A DNA stretch of 64,000 nucleotides, taken from assembly GCF_021278985.1 (NCBI RefSeq), contig NZ_CP082833.1, forward strand, positions 3,348,001-3,412,000. The letters run 5' to 3'. The notes beneath the pieces are model-generated. The model worked only from the letters and a program-made list of their open reading frames with translations, was not told where the DNA came from and searched no databases. Each line of letters begins with the position of its first letter. Position 1 is the stretch's first letter. The translations under genes were made by a program, and so were the position numbers. This document shows, piece by piece, positions 57,316-64,000 of the stretch. Origin of the DNA: Citrobacter rodentium NBRC 105723 = DSM 16636 (GTDB lineage Bacteria; Pseudomonadota; Gammaproteobacteria; Enterobacterales; Enterobacteriaceae).

Positions 57316-58707
57316 ATGGATAATCTCATCTACGGCCCGCAGCGGAAAATGAAGCTGGTGCTGATTTCGCCAAAAGGGCCGCTGTATCGCAGCCGGGGCG
57401 GCATTTTCAAACGATCTTTGCGCTATCAGCCGCTCACCCTGACGACGCTGGCGGCGCTGGTGCCGGACACGTTGCCGGTGGACATTACCCTGATTGACGA
57501 AAGCATCAGCGAAATCCCCGCGGATCTTGAGGCCGATCTGATTGGTATGACGGTGATTACCGGCACCGCGCCGCGCGCGTATGCGCTGGCGGCCAGTTTT
57601 CGCGAGAAGGGGATGACCGTTGTCCTCGGGGGACCGCACGTGACCCTGTTGCCGCAGGAAGCCGCCTGCCACGCCGACAGTCTGTGCGTGGGCTATGCAG
57701 AGCAAAGCTGGCCGAAACTTATCGCTGATTTTCTGCATGGCAACCTGCAACCGCTCTATCAGCAGGGCGATGATTTCCACCTTGACGATCCGCAACTGCC
57801 TTTTCCGCAGCGCGAACGTTTTGACAGTAAACACTTCCTGACCCAGTCCGTTTTTGAGGCCACCCGCTCCTGCACGCATAATTGTGAATTCTGCGTGGCG
57901 CCGTCGGCATGGGGAAGAAAACAGTTTCAGCATCCTGTCGAGTGGGTGATTAATGACATTCGCCAGTTTGTCGCCCGTACCGGGAAGCGCAAGATTATCT
58001 TTATTGACCTCAATCTTGTCTCGGATATCGGTTATGCGAAAGCGCTGTTCAACGCCCTGATCCCGCTGAACGTAAAGTGGTTCGGCCTTTCAACCGTGCT
58101 GATTGCCCACAATCGCGAACTGATGGAGCTGATGGCAAGAAGCGGCTGCAAAGGGCTGCTGCTGGGGCTGGAAACGATCAGCGATGGCAGTCTGAAAGAT
58201 GCTGGTAAGAAATTCAACGGTTCAGTGGATTACAAAACGCTGATTGGCGATCTGCACCGGCTCGGCATTTCTGTACAGGGCTGCTTTGTCTTTGGCCTTG
58301 ATCACGATACCACGGATGTGTTTGACCGCACGGTCGAGCTGGCTATTGATGCCGGGATCGATCTGCCGCGTTTCTCGGTGCTGACGCCATTCCCCGGTAC
58401 GCCGCTCTACCGTCGCCTCGAAGAGGAAAAACGTATCCTGACCAGAGACTGGTCGCTGTACGATGCGCAGCACGTGGTCTTTCAGCCGAAGAGGATGAGC
58501 GTGCGCGAACTGGAACTGGGCCATGAACGCGCATGGAAGAAGGTCTATCGCTATCGCAGCATTGCCAGACGATTATGGAATGCGAAGAATTTCCAGCCGC
58601 TGGCGCTGACGGCGAATCTGGGATATCGCTTTTATGCGCACCATTTGCATGAGTTTTATACCTGCGACTGGCCCATTGAATACTCACCAGAGCGGGGGCG
58701 TGACTGA
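57316..58707 (+). CDS. Cobalamin-binding radical SAM protein 1 (divergent member)
   Basis: This 463-residue protein has an N-terminal B12-binding-like Rossmann domain (residues about 12-145, with VVLGGPHVTLLPQEA) and a radical SAM barrel with the cluster cysteines Cys186, Cys190 and Cys193 (SCTHNCEFC). LLLGLETISDGSL and SVLTPFPGTPLYRRL are typical later motifs. The base-off B12 motif DxHxxG is absent, as in many of this class. It differs from the other three radical SAM proteins here in length and around the cluster (CVAPSAWG). Such enzymes often methylate unreactive carbon or phosphorus. It starts six bases after the GH3 gene. Confidence 0.88.
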   Translation: MDNLIYGPQRKMKLVLISPKGPLYRSRGGIFKRSLRYQPLTLTTLAALVPDTLPVDITLIDESISEIPADLEADLIGMTVITGTAPRAYALAASFREKGMTVVLGGPHVTLLPQEAACHADSLCVGYAEQSWPKLIADFLHGNLQPLYQQGDDFHLDDPQLPFPQRERFDSKHFLTQSVFEATRSCTHNCEFCVAPSAWGRKQFQHPVEWVINDIRQFVARTGKRKIIFIDLNLVSDIGYAKALFNALIPLNVKWFGLSTVLIAHNRELMELMARSGCKGLLLGLETISDGSLKDAGKKFNGSVDYKTLIGDLHRLGISVQGCFVFGLDHDTTDVFDRTVELAIDAGIDLPRFSVLTPFPGTPLYRRLEEEKRILTRDWSLYDAQHVVFQPKRMSVRELELGHERAWKKVYRYRSIARRLWNAKNFQPLALTANLGYRFYAHHLHEFYTCDWPIEYSPERGRD

Positions 58708-60053
58708 TGCGGCTGACGTTTATCTATCCGGCGATTGGACACCGTAAAAATGAGCCCTACCTGCGCTCCTGGCAAATGGAGCCGCTACCCGTTGCGGCGC
58801 TGCTGGGATTAACGCCCGCCTCCGTCGAAACCCGTTTCTATGACGATCGGCTGGAGCATATTCCTTATGATGAGCCCACGGATGCCGTGGCGATTCCCGT
58901 TGAGACCTATACCGCCCGGCGCGCGTATCAGATCGCCAGCGAGTATCGTCGCCGCGGCGTGCCGGTGGTGATGGGCGGTTTTCATGTGACGTTGGTTCCT
59001 GACGAGGCGGCGCGCTTTGCTGACACCATCGTGACCGGCGAAGCGGAATCGGTCTGGGCTGAGGTGATTGACGACTTACGTCACCACACGCTCAAACCTC
59101 GTTATGAGGGGCAACAAACCGATCTGCGGCAGGTGAGTGTTGATCGTAGCCTGTTTCAGGGGAAGCGGTATCTGCCGATCGGGCTGATCGAAACGGGGCG
59201 CGGCTGCCGTTTTCCCTGCGAGTTTTGCGCAGTACAAACTTTTTACCAGCGTCGTTACCGTAGACGCGATATCGACAGCGTTCTTGGCGAACTGAATTCA
59301 CTCAAAGCGCATAAGAAGCTCTTTTTCTTTGTGGATGATAATTTTGCCGGCAGCTTACGCGAAAGCCGCGAGGTGCTTCCCGCACTGGCGCAGGCTAACG
59401 TGCGCTGGGTAACGCAGATGAGTATTAATGCCGCCCATGATGAAGGTTTTGTACAGGAGCTGGCGCGGGCCGGATGTCGTGGCGTACTGATTGGCTTTGA
59501 GTCGCTGAATGAGGAAAACCTGCTGTTGATGAACAAGCGGGTTAACACGATGAAAGGCGGTTTTAGCCGCGCGTTGGCCAATTTACGCCGCCATGGGATT
59601 GCGGTTTATGGCACCTTTGTCTTTGGCTACGACCACGATACGCTGGAGTCGTTTGGCGAGGCGGTTGAGTTTGCGCGCGAGCAAAGCATGTATATTGCCG
59701 CGTTCAACCATATGACGCCATTTCCGGGCACGCCGCTCTATGCAAGGCTGGCGGCGGAGAAACGCCTGCGTTTTGAATCATGGTGGCTGGACGACGCCTA
59801 TCGCTACAACGAATTGCCTTTCTTCCCGAACGGGCTGACGCCGCAGCAGGTAACAGAGGGCTGTCTGGCGGCCAGAAAAGCCTTTTATAGCTGGCAATCG
59901 ATATTTCAGCGAAGCTGGCGCAATCGTAGCGACTTTTTCATGTGGCGAAATTACTTCCCTATCAATCTGTTGCATCATAACGAGGTTGGCGCCCGCAACG
60001 GCTATCCGCTGGGCGATGAAGAGTGGCAGGGCACGCTGCTGGAGGTCAGATAA
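58707..60053 (+). CDS. Cobalamin-binding radical SAM protein 2
   Basis: This 448-residue protein has the B12-binding-like domain in residues 1-130 (FYDDRLEHIPYDEPTDAVAIPVETYTARRAY, VVMGGFHVTLVPDEA), radical SAM cluster Cys167, Cys171, Cys174 (GRGCRFPCEFC), and the barrel motifs FFFVDDNFAGS and LIGFESLNEENL. A C-terminal helical part with YRYNELPFFPNGLTPQQV follows. It is clearly a paralog of radical SAM proteins 3 and 4. The stop-start junctions on both sides are TGATG and TAATG. Confidence 0.9.
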   Translation: MRLTFIYPAIGHRKNEPYLRSWQMEPLPVAALLGLTPASVETRFYDDRLEHIPYDEPTDAVAIPVETYTARRAYQIASEYRRRGVPVVMGGFHVTLVPDEAARFADTIVTGEAESVWAEVIDDLRHHTLKPRYEGQQTDLRQVSVDRSLFQGKRYLPIGLIETGRGCRFPCEFCAVQTFYQRRYRRRDIDSVLGELNSLKAHKKLFFFVDDNFAGSLRESREVLPALAQANVRWVTQMSINAAHDEGFVQELARAGCRGVLIGFESLNEENLLLMNKRVNTMKGGFSRALANLRRHGIAVYGTFVFGYDHDTLESFGEAVEFAREQSMYIAAFNHMTPFPGTPLYARLAAEKRLRFESWWLDDAYRYNELPFFPNGLTPQQVTEGCLAARKAFYSWQSIFQRSWRNRSDFFMWRNYFPINLLHHNEVGARNGYPLGDEEWQGTLLEVR

Positions 60054-61078
60054 TGCAGGTTGTGACCGCCACGCCGGAACGAGACGCCTGTCTGTTACGC
60101 CTGCTCGAAGAGAACGCCATGCAGGGCGATATCGATCTGGTGATGACGCGTCGCCCGACCTACTTCTCGCCGCAAAGTGAATTCGGCGTCGCGCATACCG
60201 CGCTGGCGCTGGAGGAGGCGCGCGCCGTCGGGATGTGCCGACTGACCGAACATGCGGGTTTTGCGAATGGAGAGCCGCAGAAGCTTGGTTATCTTGGCAG
60301 TCTGCGCATTATCCCGGACCATCGTCATCGTATTCGCGTCCTGAAAGCGGGATTTCAGTATCTGCGCCAGCTTCCGCCGCCGACGCGCTGCTATACCAGT
60401 ATCGCCGCGGACAATCACAGCGCATTACGTTTGCTGGAGCGTGGCGTTGCGGGTCTGCCTGAATATCGCTATCTGGGGGAGATGTGTTCGCTGGCAATAA
60501 GCCACAGGCGGGGGCGGCAGCATAACCTGTGGCGCATCATGCCCGCAGAGCGTTATCACGCGGTTGCTGAATATTACCGCCGTCGCGCCGTGCAGCGACA
60601 GCTGGCGCCTGAGGTGGATGCGGACTGGCTGCTTAATTCCGGCGCAACGGTGCTGGGATACGGTGACGTCAATTCGCTGAAAGCCTGTGCGGTATTGTGG
60701 AATCAGCAGGCGTTTAAACAGGTTTTGGTTGCCGGTTATTCGTCGCGTACGCGTCTGCTGCGGCCGCTGTATAACGGCTACGCCAGAGTGACTGGCCGGG
60801 TAACGCTGCCGGCAACCGGTCAGACCCTGGATCAAAGCTTCCTGGCTTTTTTCGCCGCAGATGATGACGCGCCGCTACTGGCGCTTATTGAAGATGCGCT
60901 GGTGTTGAGCAGCACGCCGATTGTGACGCTGGGGTTGCCTGCTGCCCTGCCGGGAGTGCGAAAGCTCATTAAGGATACACGAGCAACGGTTTACCGCACC
61001 CGGCTTTATGGCGTGGATCTTATCGCCCGACCGGAGTGGGATAATCGTATCGTCTGGCCGGAAATTGCGCTGCTATGA
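60053..61078 (+). CDS. GNAT-like acyltransferase, possibly two-domain
   Basis: This 341-residue soluble protein begins MQVVTATPERDACLLRLLEENAMQGDIDLVMTRRPTYF. The segment GYLGSLRIIPDHRHRIRVLKAGFQYLRQL (near residues 82-110) fits the beta4-turn-alpha3 acetyl-CoA region of GNAT enzymes, and AADNHSALRLLERGVAGLPEYRYLGEM fits the usual end of that fold. The remaining 190 residues could be a second, degenerate copy. Substrate unknown. It sits between radical SAM genes with TAATG and ATGA overlaps, so it belongs to the same pathway. Confidence 0.7.
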   Translation: MQVVTATPERDACLLRLLEENAMQGDIDLVMTRRPTYFSPQSEFGVAHTALALEEARAVGMCRLTEHAGFANGEPQKLGYLGSLRIIPDHRHRIRVLKAGFQYLRQLPPPTRCYTSIAADNHSALRLLERGVAGLPEYRYLGEMCSLAISHRRGRQHNLWRIMPAERYHAVAEYYRRRAVQRQLAPEVDADWLLNSGATVLGYGDVNSLKACAVLWNQQAFKQVLVAGYSSRTRLLRPLYNGYARVTGRVTLPATGQTLDQSFLAFFAADDDAPLLALIEDALVLSSTPIVTLGLPAALPGVRKLIKDTRATVYRTRLYGVDLIARPEWDNRIVWPEIALL

Positions 61079-62385
61079 GGATTGCGCTGATTTATCCCAA
61101 TATGGGGGACTACCGGACGAAAGATGCCATGACGCCGCTGTCGATGGCGATCCTTGCCGCGCGGTCGCCGGGGCATGATATCGACTTTTACGACGAGCGG
61201 CTTGAGTCTCTTCCGGAGCGGCTGCCGGGCGCCGATCTCGTTGCTATCTCAATAGAAACGTTTACTGCCCGCCGCGGTTATCAGCTTGCCGATCGTTACC
61301 GTCAGCAGGGCATTAAGGTTGTGATGGGCGGATTTCATGCGACGTTTATGCCGGATGAAGTGGCGCAGCATGCGGACAGCGTGGTGACGGGCGATGCCGA
61401 GGGCACGTGGGAGCAACTGCTGTCAGATGCTGAACGCGGCACGCTGCAACCCCGCTATGAGGGTTCGCGGCAGCGGGGGCTGGAGGATTATCGGCTGGAC
61501 CGCTCGATTTTTTCCGGCAAGCGTTACGCACCGCTTGCCCTGGTTCAGTATTCGCGCGGCTGCCGTTTTGCCTGCGATTTCTGCTCTATTCACGCCTTTT
61601 ATCCTGATGGCGTTCGCACGCGTCCGGTCGAACAGATAATGGCGGAGATTGACGCGCTGCCCGGCGACCGTTTTATCGCTTTTGTGGATGATAATCTGTT
61701 TGCCAGCCGTAAAAAACTGGAGAGTCTGCTGGAAGCCCTGATCCCCTTAAAGCGTCGCTGGGGATGCCAGATCAGTATTGATGTCGCGCGGGATGAGGCA
61801 TTGCTGGATCGGCTTGCGCAGGCAGGCTGCGGGTTTGTCCTGATGGGATTTGAAAGCCTTAATCCTGCCAACCTCCGGCAAATGGGCAAACAGTGGAACC
61901 ACGCGGCGGGAGACTATCGCCGGGTTATCCGCGCGCTTCACGCGCGCGGGATCTGTGTCTATGGCACCTTTATTTTTGGCTATGACGGCGATACGCCCGA
62001 TACCGTGCGCCAGTGCCTGGCGTTTGCCCAGGAGACACGGCTGGAGATCGCTAATTTCAATCTGCTGATCCCGACGCCCGGCAGTGCGCTGTATCAGCGA
62101 CTGGAGGCGGAGGGGCGATTAATATCACCGCGCTGGTGGGTCGATCCTGACTACCGCTATGGCGATCCGATTTTTACCCCCAAAGGAATGTCCGCCCGGA
62201 CGCTTACCGAACTGTGCTTTTGGGCCAGAACGCAGTTTTACAGCTATCCCTCTATTGCCCGCAGGCTATTGCGCGTTAACCGGGCGCGTCAATGGAGAAA
62301 CACGCTGATTGCGTTACTGGCGAACTGGGTCTCGCACAAAGAGATTGCCCGCAAACAAGGAAAACGTCTGGGAGAAATGGAATGA
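61075..62385 (+). CDS. Cobalamin-binding radical SAM protein 3
   Basis: This 436-residue protein is a paralog of proteins 2 and 4. The B12-binding-like domain has FYDERLESLP, AISIETFTARRGYQLADRYRQQG and VVMGGFHATFMPDEVAQHADSVVTGDAEGTW; the cluster cysteines are Cys163, Cys167 and Cys170 (SRGCRFACDFC). Later blocks are FIAFVDDNLFAS, FVLMGFESLNPANL and LIPTPGSALYQRL, then WWVDPDYRYGDPIFTPKGM and ARTQFYSYPSIARRLL. The C-terminus is basic. It overlaps its neighbours by four bases on each side. Confidence 0.9.
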   Translation: MRIALIYPNMGDYRTKDAMTPLSMAILAARSPGHDIDFYDERLESLPERLPGADLVAISIETFTARRGYQLADRYRQQGIKVVMGGFHATFMPDEVAQHADSVVTGDAEGTWEQLLSDAERGTLQPRYEGSRQRGLEDYRLDRSIFSGKRYAPLALVQYSRGCRFACDFCSIHAFYPDGVRTRPVEQIMAEIDALPGDRFIAFVDDNLFASRKKLESLLEALIPLKRRWGCQISIDVARDEALLDRLAQAGCGFVLMGFESLNPANLRQMGKQWNHAAGDYRRVIRALHARGICVYGTFIFGYDGDTPDTVRQCLAFAQETRLEIANFNLLIPTPGSALYQRLEAEGRLISPRWWVDPDYRYGDPIFTPKGMSARTLTELCFWARTQFYSYPSIARRLLRVNRARQWRNTLIALLANWVSHKEIARKQGKRLGEME

Positions 62386-63725
62386 AGCTGACGTTAATAA
62401 AGCCCAATATTGGCCGCAAAGAGCACAGCCTGTACGTTGACGAAGGACGGATGGAACCTTTAATGCTGGGTATCCTTGCCGCGCTGACGCCGCCGGATGT
62501 CGAGGTGGTGCTGTATGACGATCGCATGGAGCGCATTCCTTATGACGAACAGACCGATCTGGTGGCGATCACCGTCGAAACCTTTACCGCCCGCCGGGCC
62601 TACGAAATCGCCGATGAGTACCGTCAGCGGGGCGTAAAGGTGGTGATGGGGGGGATTCATGCCACGCTCCTGCCGGAAGAGGTTGCGCTGCATGCTGACA
62701 GCGTCTTCACTGGCGATGCGGAGACGCGCTGGCAGGAGATGATTGAAGATGCGCGCGCCGCCCGTCTCAAACCGCGTTATGATGCCCCCGTCGGCGTCGG
62801 GCAGGTCGATGGTTGCCAGCGCTGTTTATTGCCCCGGCGGGAGATCTTTAGCGGCAAAGGTTATCTGCCGATTAACCTGATGCAGTTTTCCCGCGGCTGT
62901 CGCTTTGCCTGTCGCTTTTGCGCCGTCAGCCAGTATTTTGGCCGTCGGCACTATCTGCGACAGGTTGACGAAGTTGTCCGGGAAATTACAGCGCAGAAGA
63001 GCCATTTTATTTTCTTCGTCGATGACAATATCGCTTCAGACCATCACGCCCTGGCGGAACTCTGCCATGCGCTTATTCCCCTCAAAATAAACTGGATCAG
63101 TCAGGCCAGCCTGGATGTGACGCAGAACCGGCCGTTAATGACGTTAATGGAGCGGAGTGGCTGCTGGGGCAACGTAATGGGATTTGAGTCAATCACCCCG
63201 GCCAGCCTGCACGATGCCAGAAAATCGCCTAACGTCCGGGGCTTCAATCATTATCGCGATGAGATCGCAGCGTTGCGGGATTTTGGTCTGCAAACCTGGG
63301 CTGCGTTTACGCTCGGTTATGATCATGACACGCCGGAAAGCATTGCGCGCACCGTCGATTTTGCGCTGCAAAATCGCTTCGCTTTTGCGGCATATAATAT
63401 TTTGATGCCCTATCCGAATACCCCGTTATATCACCAGTTACAGCAGCAGGGTCGGTTATTATTTGACGGACGCTGGTGGCTGCATCCTGAATATCGCTTT
63501 AATCAGGCGGCGTTTCAGCCGCAGGGCATCTCCCCTGAAACATTAACCGATTTGTGTCACCAGGCGCGGAGTCGTTTCAATACCCTTCCGTCGATCGTTC
63601 GGCGTTTTTCTGACTTACGTATGACTTTTCAGTCGTTTGCCAGAATGAGCGCTTTCTGGCGCTATACGCTGTTGTTTCGTAAAGAGGTGCATAAGAAACA
63701 CCGGATGCGGTTTGGGCTGAGGTAA
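62382..63725 (+). CDS. Cobalamin-binding radical SAM protein 4
   Basis: This 447-residue paralog has YDDRMERIPYDEQTDLVAITVETFTARRAYEIADEYRQRG and VVMGGIHATLLPEEVALHADSVFTGDAE in the B12-binding-like domain, cluster cysteines Cys173, Cys177 and Cys180 (SRGCRFACRFC), and FFVDDNIAS and VMGFESITPASL in the barrel. It differs by a short insertion before the barrel with a CxxC pair (Cys145 and Cys148, DGCQRCLLPRRE). ATG 62382 follows GGAG and overlaps the preceding stop; the frame farther up lies inside gene 3. Confidence 0.9.
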   Translation: MKLTLIKPNIGRKEHSLYVDEGRMEPLMLGILAALTPPDVEVVLYDDRMERIPYDEQTDLVAITVETFTARRAYEIADEYRQRGVKVVMGGIHATLLPEEVALHADSVFTGDAETRWQEMIEDARAARLKPRYDAPVGVGQVDGCQRCLLPRREIFSGKGYLPINLMQFSRGCRFACRFCAVSQYFGRRHYLRQVDEVVREITAQKSHFIFFVDDNIASDHHALAELCHALIPLKINWISQASLDVTQNRPLMTLMERSGCWGNVMGFESITPASLHDARKSPNVRGFNHYRDEIAALRDFGLQTWAAFTLGYDHDTPESIARTVDFALQNRFAFAAYNILMPYPNTPLYHQLQQQGRLLFDGRWWLHPEYRFNQAAFQPQGISPETLTDLCHQARSRFNTLPSIVRRFSDLRMTFQSFARMSAFWRYTLLFRKEVHKKHRMRFGLR

Positions 63726-63731
63726 AACATT

Positions 63732-64000
63732 ATGAAAGAACCTTTTGCCACGCGTTTAAAATATTATCTGCTGTGGATGGTGCCGGTTTCGGTGGTGTTT
63801 TTTGGTCTTTATCCCACCATTAATGCTTATACCGCCACCCGCAGCGACACGCTGGCGCTGTGGCTGCCTGCTGAGCTGTCTGTTCCGTTTATCCCTCAGT
63901 TTATCTGGGGATACTTGTCGATGTACTTGATCGTTCTCGTGCCGCTTTTCTTTTTAAACCTTCAGCAACAAAAGCGGCTGGCGATTGAGTTGATGGTGGT
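63732..64000 (+). CDS. Membrane protein, PAP2-like phosphatase/phosphotransferase, N-terminal part only
   Basis: The gene begins at ATG 63732, six bases after radical SAM gene 4, and is cut by the window end after 89 codons. It shows a first membrane helix (YLLWMVPVSVVFFGLYPTINAY), a polar loop, then WLPAELSVPFIPQFIWGYLSMYLIVLVPLFFL. The arrangement, with SVPFIPQF before a second helix, recalls PAP2-superfamily proteins of the inositolphosphotransferase type (Aur1-like), which act on lipid phosphates. The catalytic histidines would lie beyond the window, so the family call is tentative. Confidence 0.5.
   Translation, partial: MKEPFATRLKYYLLWMVPVSVVFFGLYPTINAYTATRSDTLALWLPAELSVPFIPQFIWGYLSMYLIVLVPLFFLNLQQQKRLAIELMV

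Noticed and set aside
56575..57933. 452-codon minus-strand open frame opposite the GH3 and first radical SAM genes
   Set aside because: Both plus-strand genes have clear family motifs; the antisense product shows none and is basic and low in structure.
57316..63725. Classical base-off cobalamin motif DxHxxG in the radical SAM proteins
   Set aside because: It is absent from the N-terminal domains; B12 binding is inferred only from domain arrangement, so cobalamin dependence is not certain.

Overview
The window comes from a member of the Enterobacteriaceae, most like Salmonella or Citrobacter. The order plaP-tsuAB-sbcB-dacD-sbmC-yeeA-yeeX, the complete pduA-X set fused to the cbi/cob cluster, and ldtA, yeeO, tRNA-Asn, amn and shiA are all arrangements known from that group. 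I worked by reading the sequence and recalling families; no search or alignment was run.

Layout. (1) 1-7.7 kb: end of plaP, an IS200 insertion, tsuA-tsuB (thiosulfate uptake), sbcB, dacD, the SOS-controlled sbmC behind a LexA box, a frameshifted yeeA, and yeeX. (2) 7.7-24.4 kb, minus strand: 21 pdu genes read from pduA to pduX. They encode the propanediol microcompartment shell, the B12-dependent diol dehydratase and its reactivase, the aldehyde, alcohol and acyl-phosphate enzymes, and on-site B12 reduction and adenosylation. (3) 24.4-27.5 kb: the control region, with divergent pduF, the AraC-type activator pocR, and a long cbi leader carrying a cobalamin riboswitch and a hairpin over the cbiA ribosome binding site. 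(4) 27.5-44.0 kb: cbiABCDETFGHJKLMNQOP-cobUST, the anaerobic B12 pathway with its cobalt ECF transporter. cbiA is broken by one extra G in a G10 tract. (5) 44.1-53.9 kb: ldtA, an unusual DcuC-like transporter / isoaspartyl-dipeptidase-like / LysR module, two identical tRNA-Asn genes in inverted orientation around yeeO, then amn and shiA.

(6) 54.2-64.0 kb is accessory and is the most interesting part. After a secreted protein of unknown function comes a tightly packed operon: an acyltransferase-like protein, a GH3-family acyl-adenylating ligase, four cobalamin-binding radical SAM proteins (three of them close paralogs), a second acyltransferase-like protein, and the start of a membrane protein resembling PAP2-type phosphatases or phosphotransferases. 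The operon runs off the window. It looks like an uncharacterised biosynthetic locus for a small molecule or lipid, possibly with several radical methylations.

How the parts connect: the cob genes make adenosylcobalamin, the Pdu compartment uses it to ferment 1,2-propanediol, and the radical SAM operon could be a second local B12 consumer. The cbiA frameshift would close de novo synthesis in the state sequenced while leaving the transport, assembly and consumer genes intact. It is either a real phase or null variant or a homopolymer sequencing error.
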